DNA from: Burkholderiales bacterium
GTDB lineage: Bacteria > Pseudomonadota > Gammaproteobacteria > Burkholderiales > Burkholderiaceae_C
Direction of reading: 5' to 3'
DNA: 64,000 nucleotides
Assembly: GCA_017307855.1 (NCBI GenBank)
Contig: JAFKGD010000001.1
Span: 434,001-498,000 of the forward strand
The notes below the pieces were generated by a model. That model ran no database searches, was not told where the DNA came from, and saw only the letters and a program-made list of their open reading frames with translations. This document shows, in pieces, positions 57,891-64,000 of this stretch. Both the position numbers and the translations under genes were made by a program. The stretch's first letter is position 1; the number at the start of each line of letters is the position of its first letter.

Positions 57891-59332
57891 ACAAGGACAT
57901 GGCATCGACGATGACGACGACACCGCATGACCCGGATCGGCGCACCACCCTGCGCGCCGCCACGGTGCTGGCCGCGCTGGCCCTGGCCGGCTGCGCCGTG
58001 CAGGAGCCGCGCACGCAGCCCGTCCTGCCCCTGCCGGCCGGCTGGACCGAAGCCGCAGCGGCCGACGCGGCGCCCGTGCGGCGTGATTGGTGGCTGGGCT
58101 TCGGCTCTGCGCCCCTGGTCTCGCTCATCGATGAAGCCGACCGGAGCAGCACCGACCTGCGCATCGCGGCACGGCGCGTGCGCGCAGCCGAGATCGCGGC
58201 CAACCTGGCGGGCGTCTCGCTGTTGCCCACCGTGGGTGCGAGTGCCGGAACGTCGGGCAACCGCAGCGACGCCCCCGGCCTGCCCGCCACCTCGCGCCGC
58301 GGCACCAGTGCCTCGCTGTCGGTGAGCTACGAGATCGACCTGTGGGGACGCATCGCCGCGGGCGTTCAGGGCGCCGAGGCCTCGCTGGACGCCAGCCGCT
58401 ACGACCTCGATGCGGCGCGCCTGACGGTGTCCACCACCGTGGCCAGCACGTATTTCCAGCTGCTGGCCGCCCGGGCACGCACCGACATCGCGCGCGAGAA
58501 CCTCGCCATTGCCGAGCGCGTGCTGCGCGTCGTCGAAGCGCGTGCGCGCAATGGCGTGGCGACGCCGCTGGAGGTGTCGCAGCAGACCACCACCGTGCTG
58601 TCGCAGCGCACGGCGTTGCTGCCGCTGGAGGTGCAGCAGCGCCAGCTGGCGTCGGCCCTGGCCCTGTTGCTCGGCCGCGTGCCGCAGGACGTGCCGCCCC
58701 CGCCGGTGGAGCAACTGACGCAGCTCACCGTGCCGCGCGTTTCGCCGGGCCTGCCGTCCGATCTGCTGGTGCGCCGGCCCGATCTCGCGTCGGCCGAAGC
58801 CGGCCTGGCTGCCGCCGATGCCAACGTGGCAGCCGCGCGCGCGGCGTTGCTGCCGGGCTTCTCGCTGTCGGCATCCGGCGGCGTGAGCAGCGCCGCCCTG
58901 CTCTCGCTGGCCAACGCGACCAGCACGCTGTCGCTGGGGCTGTCGCTGTCGCAGAACCTGTTCGACAATGGCCGGCAGCGCCTGCAGGTCGAGAGTTCGC
59001 GCGTGCAGCGCGAACTGCTGGTCGAGACCTACGCCCGCTCGGTGCGCACGGCCCTCAAGGAGGTCGACGACGGCCTGGGCAACGCCGATCGCAACGCGCG
59101 TCAGGAAGCCACGCAGCAGCAGGTGCTGCTGCAGGCACAGCGCACCCTGCGCCTGGCCGAGCTGCGGTACCGCGAGGGCGTGGGCGACCTGCTGGCCGTG
59201 CTCGATGCGCAGCGCACGCTGTTCTCGGCGCAGGACCAGCTCGCGCAGTTGCGACTGGCGCGCCTGCAGTCCGCCCTCGACCTGTACAAGGCGCTCGGCG
59301 GCGGATGGAGCCGTGACGGCTCTGCCGGCTGA
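57887..59332 (+). CDS. RND/MacAB-type outer-membrane factor lipoprotein (NodT family)
   Basis: A 481-residue outer-membrane channel with lipobox ALALAGC, the typical start ([19 protein letters not shown]) and two helical repeats ([35 protein letters not shown]). Start ATG at 57887 overlaps the macB stop (ATGA). It completes the MacAB exporter; the substrate is not known, but a macrolide, siderophore or peptide is possible given the iron neighbourhood. Confidence 0.95.
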   Translation: MNKDMASTMTTTPHDPDRRTTLRAATVLAALALAGCAVQEPRTQPVLPLPAGWTEAAAADAAPVRRDWWLGFGSAPLVSLIDEADRSSTDLRIAARRVRAAEIAANLAGVSLLPTVGASAGTSGNRSDAPGLPATSRRGTSASLSVSYEIDLWGRIAAGVQGAEASLDASRYDLDAARLTVSTTVASTYFQLLAARARTDIARENLAIAERVLRVVEARARNGVATPLEVSQQTTTVLSQRTALLPLEVQQRQLASALALLLGRVPQDVPPPPVEQLTQLTVPRVSPGLPSDLLVRRPDLASAEAGLAAADANVAAARAALLPGFSLSASGGVSSAALLSLANATSTLSLGLSLSQNLFDNGRQRLQVESSRVQRELLVETYARSVRTALKEVDDGLGNADRNARQEATQQQVLLQAQRTLRLAELRYREGVGDLLAVLDAQRTLFSAQDQLAQLRLARLQSALDLYKALGGGWSRDGSAG

Positions 59333-59392
59333 CCAGCCTGACCGGACGCGTGCTTCGCTAAACTCGACGCGCCCCCAGTCCCCACGACACCC

Positions 59393-60073
59393 ATGCTGCT
59401 GACCATTCCCGACCTCCTGACCGCAGAACAGGCCCGGCAGTGCAAGGCGGTCCTCGATCAGGCCCCCTGGACAGACGGCCGGCTCACCGCTGGCGCGCAG
59501 GCAGCCCGGGCCAAGCACAACGAGCAGGTGCCGGCCGACCACAAGGCCGCGCAGCAAGTCGCCAACGCATTGCTGGACGCCCTGGGCGGCAACATGCGCT
59601 TTGTCGCGGCCGCGCTGCCGCTGAAGGTGCTGCCGCCCACCTTCAACCGCTACACCGGCGGCGGCACCTACGGCAACCACATCGACAACGCCATCCGCAA
59701 CCTGCCCGGCACGCCGCACAAGGTGCGCACCGACATCTCGGCCACCGTGTTCCTGACCGACCCCGCGGACTACGACGGCGGCGAGCTGGTCATCGAGGAC
59801 ACCTACGGCACGCACCAGGTCAAGCTGCCGGCCGGCCACATGGTGCTCTACCCCGGCACCAGCCTGCACCGCGTGACGCCCGTCACGCGCGGCGCCCGCG
59901 TGTCGGCCTTCTTCTGGGTGCAGAGCATGGTGCGCGACGCCACGCAGCGCGCTCTGCTCTGGGAACTCGACACCGCCATCCAGGCCCTGCACCCGCGCGT
60001 GCCCTCGGATCCCGCGCTGGTGCAGCTCACAGGCGTCTATCACAACCTGCTGCGCCAGTGGGCCGAGACCTGA
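59393..60073 (+). CDS. PKHD-type Fe(II)/2-oxoglutarate dioxygenase (PiuC/YbiX-like)
   Basis: A 226-residue dioxygenase. The iron ligands are His-x-Asp in TYGNHIDNAIR and the distal His in GTSLHRVTPVTRG, followed by RVSAFFWVQS, which provides the Arg for 2-oxoglutarate. The family is usually found with iron-siderophore receptor genes and is Fur-regulated. Here it sits between the exporter and an alpha-hydroxy-acid dehydrogenase. Confidence 0.95.
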   Translation: MLLTIPDLLTAEQARQCKAVLDQAPWTDGRLTAGAQAARAKHNEQVPADHKAAQQVANALLDALGGNMRFVAAALPLKVLPPTFNRYTGGGTYGNHIDNAIRNLPGTPHKVRTDISATVFLTDPADYDGGELVIEDTYGTHQVKLPAGHMVLYPGTSLHRVTPVTRGARVSAFFWVQSMVRDATQRALLWELDTAIQALHPRVPSDPALVQLTGVYHNLLRQWAET

Positions 60074-60077
60074 GTCC

Positions 60078-61196
60078 ATGTCCGGACCGCTCGCGCCGCT
60101 GGTGCGCATCCCCCCCGACATCGTCTGCGTCGTCGACTACGAGGCCTACGCCCGCGAGCGTATGACGCCCTCGGCCTGGGCCTACCTCAGCGGCGGCGCG
60201 GCCGACGAGCGCACGCTGGCCGACAATCTCGCGGCGTTCACCCGGTTGCGCCTGCTGCCGCGCGTCCTCCAGGACCTCACGTCGGCTCATACACGGCTCG
60301 AACTGCTGGGCCACAGTTACGAGCATCCGCTCTTCATCGCCCCCGTGGCCTACCAGCGGCTGGCGCATCCGGACGGCGAGCGTGCGATGGCGCTGGCCGC
60401 CGCAGCCATGCGCGCCGGCATGGTGCTGAGCACCCAGTCGAGCACGGCGGTGGAGGAAGTCGCGGGCCACGCCGGCGCGCCCCTGTGGTTCCAGCTCTAC
60501 ATCCAGCCCGATCGCGCCTTCACGCGCGAACTGGTGCGCCGTGTCGAATCCGCAGGCTTCAAGGCACTGGTGGTGACCGTGGATGCGCCCGTGAATGGCG
60601 CCCGCAACCGCGAGCAGCGCGCCGGTTTCGCGCTGCCCGAAGGCATCCGCGCCGTCAATCTGGACGGGATGCAGCAGCCGTCCTCGCACACCGCAGCGGC
60701 GGGCGAGAGCCCGTTGTTCGCGTCGCCGCTGGTCGGAAGCGCCGCGCGCTGGGACGACCTCGCATCGCTGCGGGCCGAGACGGCCCTGCCCATCCTGCTC
60801 AAGGGCGTGCTCTCGCCCGCGGATGCCAGGCGCGCCATCGACTTCGGCGTGGATGGCCTTATCGTCTCCAACCACGGTGGACGCACGCTCGACACCACCG
60901 TCGCCACGCTCGACGCCCTGCCTGGCGTGGTGCAGGCCGTGGCCGGCCGCGTGCCCGTCCTGATGGATGGCGGCATCCGGCGCGGCACCGATGTGTTCAA
61001 GGCGCTGGCGCTGGGCGCCCGTGCCGTGCTCGTCGGCCGGCCATGCATGTGGGGACTGGCGGCGGCGGGCGCCGTAGGGGTGGTTCACGTCCTCCACCTG
61101 CTGCGCGCCGAGCTGGAAATGGCCATGGCGTTGGGCGGCTGCGCCACGCTGGCCGACATCAAGCCCGCCGCGCTCTGGCCGACGACCCCGGCCTGA
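60078..61196 (+). CDS. FMN-dependent alpha-hydroxy-acid dehydrogenase/oxidase
   Basis: A TIM-barrel flavoenzyme of 372 residues of the lactate oxidase/L-lactate dehydrogenase family. Catalytic parts are [18 protein letters not shown], the Lys in [13 protein letters not shown], the His and Arg in [11 protein letters not shown] and the phosphate-binding [18 protein letters not shown]. It starts 4 bases after the dioxygenase stop, so they are cotranscribed. Substrate (lactate, glycolate, mandelate or another) cannot be told. Confidence 0.9.
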   Translation: MSGPLAPLVRIPPDIVCVVDYEAYARERMTPSAWAYLSGGAADERTLADNLAAFTRLRLLPRVLQDLTSAHTRLELLGHSYEHPLFIAPVAYQRLAHPDGERAMALAAAAMRAGMVLSTQSSTAVEEVAGHAGAPLWFQLYIQPDRAFTRELVRRVESAGFKALVVTVDAPVNGARNREQRAGFALPEGIRAVNLDGMQQPSSHTAAAGESPLFASPLVGSAARWDDLASLRAETALPILLKGVLSPADARRAIDFGVDGLIVSNHGGRTLDTTVATLDALPGVVQAVAGRVPVLMDGGIRRGTDVFKALALGARAVLVGRPCMWGLAAAGAVGVVHVLHLLRAELEMAMALGGCATLADIKPAALWPTTPA

Positions 61197-61251
61197 CCGG
61201 CAGCAGCGGTGCCCGTTCCGCGATACCCCTTTTCCCGGCGCTGCAAATTTA

Positions 61252-61281
61252 TTGCAAATGCGAGGGATTCGTATTTATAAT
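61252..61281 (+). promoter_or_regulatory. Promoter and Fur box of bfd
   Basis: TTGCAA (61252-61257), an 18-base spacer and a perfect TATAAT (61276-61281) form a sigma70 promoter. Between them a near-palindrome AAATGCGA ... TCGTATTT (61256-61276) resembles betaproteobacterial Fur boxes. Iron-bound Fur would occlude the promoter. Confidence 0.75.
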
Positions 61282-61312
61282 CGCGCACCTCCACCCGACA
61301 GCCCCTGCTGCC

Positions 61313-61516
61313 ATGATCGTTTGCGTTTGCCGCCGAGTGTCTGACCGCGAAATCGCGCGCCATGCGCGTGCGGGCATGGATTTCGACGACATCCAGTTCG
61401 AGCTCGGCGTGGCGTCCCAATGCGGCCAGTGCGAAAGCTGCGCCCGCGACGTCGTCGCGCAGTGCTGCCCGTCCCGGCCGGTGGCCGCGATCCAGAGGGT
61501 TCCGGCCTCGGCCTGA
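61313..61516 (+). CDS. bfd: Bacterioferritin-associated ferredoxin
   Basis: A 67-residue [2Fe-2S] protein that helps release iron from bacterioferritin. Cluster ligands are the cysteines in [10 protein letters not shown] and CGQCESC. It carries its own promoter with a Fur-like box, so it is induced when iron is low. The bfr gene itself lies at the start of the island. Confidence 0.95.
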   Translation: MIVCVCRRVSDREIARHARAGMDFDDIQFELGVASQCGQCESCARDVVAQCCPSRPVAAIQRVPASA

Positions 61517-61535
61517 CCCCGCGCGAAGCCCCGGC

Positions 61536-61610
61536 ATGGAAACACTTGCGAGCCTGGGTTTCAGCCTGATTCTGGTCGTAGGCTCGGCCTGGTGGATTTT
61601 CAGGAAGTAA
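61536..61610 (+). CDS. Candidate 24-residue membrane peptide
   Basis: A short open frame encodes [20 protein letters not shown] followed by IFRK: one hydrophobic helix with a positive C-terminus. It lies between bfd and tonB. No strong ribosome-binding site is visible, so expression is uncertain, but the composition is that of a single-pass small membrane protein. Confidence 0.4.
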   Translation: METLASLGFSLILVVGSAWWIFRK

Positions 61611-61679
61611 CATAGCACCTCGCCCCTGGCGGTAGGCTCGTTCATGGCCTGTCGATGCCTTGGGCAGGCGTCTGAATCA

Positions 61680-62390
61680 ATGAGTGCGCACGCCAGTCCC
61701 CCGTCTCCCCTCCTGAACCGCAACGTCGTCATCGCGGGCGGCGTGGTGCTGTTCCACGTCGCCGCGCTGTGGGCGATCCAGAGCGGCCTGCTGCGTCGCG
61801 CCGTGGAAGTCATGGTCCCGGCCGAGATCATCGTGCAGTTGATGGAGCCGCCGCGCGTCGCGCCCCCTCCGCCACCGCCCGCGCCACCGCCGCCACCCCA
61901 GCAGCGTCCGCGGCCAGCCCCTCGCGCGCCCACGCCGCCGCCGGCCCCGCAACCCATCGCAATCCCGGACCCGACGCCTGCCCCCGAGACCCCCACCGGC
62001 GTGGTCGCACCGCCCGCGCCCGCTCCCATCGCACCGCCCGCGCCCCCGGCGCCTCCTGCGCCGCCGGCAGCGCCCCCTGCACCGCCCGCGCCGCCTGCCG
62101 TCGTCGAGGTGAGCCAGTCCGACGTCACCTATCTCAGGCCCCCGGCCATCGTCTACCCGGCCATGAGCCGCCGGCTCAACGAGACCGGCAATGTGATCGT
62201 CGCGGTCTACTTCGACGTCGGTGGTGTGCCCAAGCGGGCCGAAATCCTGAAGTCCAGCGGCTACGAGCGGCTGGACCGTGCCGCGCAGGCCGCCATGATG
62301 GGCGCCCGCGTGACCCCCTTCCGGCGCCCCGGCATGAGCGACAGCCACGTCTTCATGCTCCGGGCCCCCATCAATTTTGTTCTGGAGTAA
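61680..62390 (+). CDS. tonB: TonB energy transducer
   Basis: A 236-residue protein with an N-terminal helix ([18 protein letters not shown]), a Pro/Ala-rich periplasm-spanning stretch (about 60-145) and a C-terminal TonB domain starting [19 protein letters not shown] and ending FVLE. It energises outer-membrane receptors. The ATG at 61680 is used; an earlier in-frame ATG at 61644 would add 12 residues. exbB follows 6 bases later. Confidence 0.95.
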   Translation: MSAHASPPSPLLNRNVVIAGGVVLFHVAALWAIQSGLLRRAVEVMVPAEIIVQLMEPPRVAPPPPPPAPPPPPQQRPRPAPRAPTPPPAPQPIAIPDPTPAPETPTGVVAPPAPAPIAPPAPPAPPAPPAAPPAPPAPPAVVEVSQSDVTYLRPPAIVYPAMSRRLNETGNVIVAVYFDVGGVPKRAEILKSSGYERLDRAAQAAMMGARVTPFRRPGMSDSHVFMLRAPINFVLE

Positions 62391-62396
62391 TCGAGT

Positions 62397-63107
62397 ATGG
62401 AAACGCAATTCGGCCTGGCGCACGTGTGGCAGCAAGGCGACTTCGTCATCAAGGTCGTCGCGGTCATCCTGCTGGCGATGTCGCTGGTCTCCTGGATGGT
62501 GATCATCATCAAGGCGCTGGACATCGTGAAGTACAAGAAGTTCGCACGCGATGCTGGCGACTTCTGGCACAGCGAGGATTTCGCGGCCGGCCTCGAGAAG
62601 CTCGGCAACGATTCGGCCAACCCCTTCCGCGCGCTGGCGCTGGAAGGCCGCGAGGCCACGGCCCACCATCGCAACACCAAGGCGCACCTGCACGATTCGC
62701 TCGACGTGAGCGACTGGGTCACGCGCTCGCTGCGCAACGCCATCGACGAGATCACTTCCCGCATGCAGTCCGGCCTGGCCATCCTGGCCTCGGTGGGCTC
62801 CACCGCTCCCTTCATCGGCCTGTTCGGCACGGTGTGGGGCATCTATCACGCACTGATCAGCATCGGCGCCAGCGGCCAGGCCACCATCGACCGCGTGGCC
62901 GGCCCCGTGGGCGAAGCGCTGATCATGACCGCGCTGGGCCTGGCCGTTGCCATTCCTGCGGTGCTGGGCTACAACGCTCTGGTGCGCGGCAACAAGTTCG
63001 TGCTGGGCAAGCTCAACAGCTTCGCGCACGACCTCCACGCCTACTTCGTGACCGGCGCGCGCGTCTCCAGCGGCTCGGCCACGGTGCTGCCCATCAAGAA
63101 AGGCTGA
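62397..63107 (+). CDS. exbB: ExbB proton channel subunit
   Basis: A 236-residue MotA/TolQ/ExbB-type protein with three membrane helices (about 20-42, 130-150 and 180-205), including the conserved GSTAPFIGLFGTVWGI and GLAVAIPAVLGYN. With ExbD it uses the proton gradient to energise TonB. It starts 6 bases after tonB and is followed by exbD after 10 bases. Confidence 0.97.
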   Translation: METQFGLAHVWQQGDFVIKVVAVILLAMSLVSWMVIIIKALDIVKYKKFARDAGDFWHSEDFAAGLEKLGNDSANPFRALALEGREATAHHRNTKAHLHDSLDVSDWVTRSLRNAIDEITSRMQSGLAILASVGSTAPFIGLFGTVWGIYHALISIGASGQATIDRVAGPVGEALIMTALGLAVAIPAVLGYNALVRGNKFVLGKLNSFAHDLHAYFVTGARVSSGSATVLPIKKG

Positions 63108-63117
63108 GGACAACGCC

Positions 63118-63531
<414 letters not shown>

Positions 63532-63600
63532 GCCTGCAGAGTCGCCCGCCGGGGCAAGAGCGGACAGAAGAAAGAATTTGCATCTGTCCGTCCGAACCGC

Positions 63601-63628
63601 TTGACTTATTATTGCGAATCATTATCAT
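63601..63628 (+). promoter_or_regulatory. Promoter and Fur box of hemP
   Basis: TTGACT (63601-63606), a 16-base spacer and TATCAT (63623-63628) form the promoter. The Fur box at 63608-63626 matches 14 of 19 consensus positions, with the right half AATCATTATC exact. It overlaps spacer and -10, so Fur would repress hemP directly. Confidence 0.88.
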
Positions 63629-63655
63629 TTAGATATTGAATTCGGAAACACAGAC

Positions 63656-63865
63656 ATGTACGCCAACGCTTCCACTGCTCCCCTGCCCGACGAGGCAGCT
63701 GCCGTGCACGCGGCGCCCGCTGCCGAAGAAGCCGATGCAGCCCGTCCTCCCATGCTGGACAGCGAGGAACTGCTGCGCGGTGGCCGCACGGTGATCATTC
63801 GCCACAACGGCGCGTTCTATCGCCTGCAGGCCACCAAGCTCGGCAAACTGATCCTGACCAAATGA
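63656..63865 (+). CDS. hemP: Hemin uptake protein HemP
   Basis: A 69-residue protein whose C-terminus (LRGGRTVIIRHNGAFYRLQ, then TKLGKLILTK) is the HemP domain; the N-terminal half is an Ala/Pro/Glu-rich extension. HemP is a small Fur-regulated protein preceding haem receptor operons and needed for receptor expression in relatives. The following receptor genes lie beyond the window. Confidence 0.95.
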   Translation: MYANASTAPLPDEAAAVHAAPAAEEADAARPPMLDSEELLRGGRTVIIRHNGAFYRLQATKLGKLILTK

Positions 63866-63879
63866 GTTTCATCGTGGGG

Positions 63880-63919
63880 CGACTCCAAGGACTTGTCCAA
63901 GTCTCCAAGGGTCGTTTTT
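63880..63919 (+). terminator. Probable terminator after hemP
   Basis: GACTTG/CAAGTC and outer CGAC/GTCG segments can fold into an imperfect hairpin followed by TTTTT, starting 14 bases after the hemP stop. It could end the hemP transcript or attenuate the downstream genes. Confidence 0.5.
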
Positions 63920-63977
63920 AGCTAGCCAACGGGCCCGCCCGTCCAGCCAAGCGCTTTTTTCCACATTTCCCAAAGAG

Positions 63978-64000
63978 AAAGCCGCCCGATGGGCGGCTTT
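63978..64000 (+). terminator. Hairpin terminator at the window edge
   Basis: AAAGCCGCCC and GGGCGGCTTT form a perfect ten-pair stem around the loop GAT. The T-run may continue beyond the window end, so only the stem can be confirmed. Confidence 0.7.

Noticed and set aside
54921-57923. A 1000-residue minus-strand open frame opposite macA and macB
   Set aside because: The opposite strand encodes clear MacA and MacB motifs; the long frame results from third-position GC bias.
57350-60121. A 923-residue minus-strand open frame opposite the outer-membrane factor
   Set aside because: Same cause as above; no recognisable motif and incompatible with the plus-strand lipoprotein gene.
61850-62110. Simple-sequence repeats (CCG/CCC tracts)
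   Set aside because: They encode the normal Pro/Ala linker of TonB and are not a mobile or CRISPR repeat.

Overview
The window is a high-GC, densely coded chromosomal segment from a betaproteobacterium, almost certainly Burkholderiales (Comamonadaceae or Alcaligenaceae type). The evidence is three Bug/TctC-type tripartite tricarboxylate receptors, the alaA-hom-thrC-mobB-moeA-moaD-moaE order, the rpsF-priB-rpsR-rplI-dnaB block, divergent ppsA/ppsR, and the overall codon usage. I see no tRNA, rRNA, insertion sequence, prophage or CRISPR array. Genus cannot be fixed from sequence alone.

Region 1 (1-8.8 kb) is one plus-strand catabolic cluster: a truncated Bug receptor, a Gfo/Idh/MocA oxidoreductase, a DUF993 aldolase-like protein, an ACMSD-like amidohydrolase, two more Bug receptors, an SDR, a 3-hydroxyisobutyrate-dehydrogenase-type enzyme and a TIM-barrel isomerase. 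The substrate is unknown. Region 2 (8.8-17.7 kb) holds an FMN riboswitch with a type II lumazine synthase (ribH2), a methyltransferase, a TauE/MFS pair divergent from an AraC regulator, two small adaptive proteins, a DHA2 exporter and a divergent MurA paralogue. Region 3 (17.7-40 kb) is mostly housekeeping: clpB behind a sigma32-type promoter, an SDR lacking its catalytic Tyr/Lys, molybdopterin and threonine biosynthesis genes, alaA (TTG start), a PrxQ-type peroxiredoxin, a PIN-PhoH ATPase, dnaB, a ribosomal block, a sodium/solute symporter with a perfect EF-hand loop, and ppsA.

Region 4 (40-64 kb) begins with ppsR and ahpC-ahpF, which are separated by an intercistronic terminator. It then becomes an iron and redox island. 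Bacterioferritin is followed by a Fur-box-led operon (imelysin, di-haem DUF1111 protein, second imelysin, DUF1513). A second Fur-box-led operon follows (PepSY membrane protein, DUF2271 protein with a D-x-x-S-G-A-T flavinylation motif, DUF4198 protein, ApbE flavin transferase, membrane-anchored CysJ-like diflavin reductase). MacA-MacB-outer-membrane-factor, a PKHD dioxygenase, an FMN alpha-hydroxy-acid dehydrogenase, bfd, a 24-residue membrane peptide candidate, tonB-exbB-exbD and hemP complete it.

The most notable system is the second iron operon. It encodes, in order, the parts of a possible transmembrane electron chain (NADPH, diflavin reductase, PepSY protein, covalent-FMN periplasmic protein) together with the enzyme that would attach the flavin. 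I interpret it as an extracytoplasmic ferric reductase. That is inference; the motif and gene order are directly visible.
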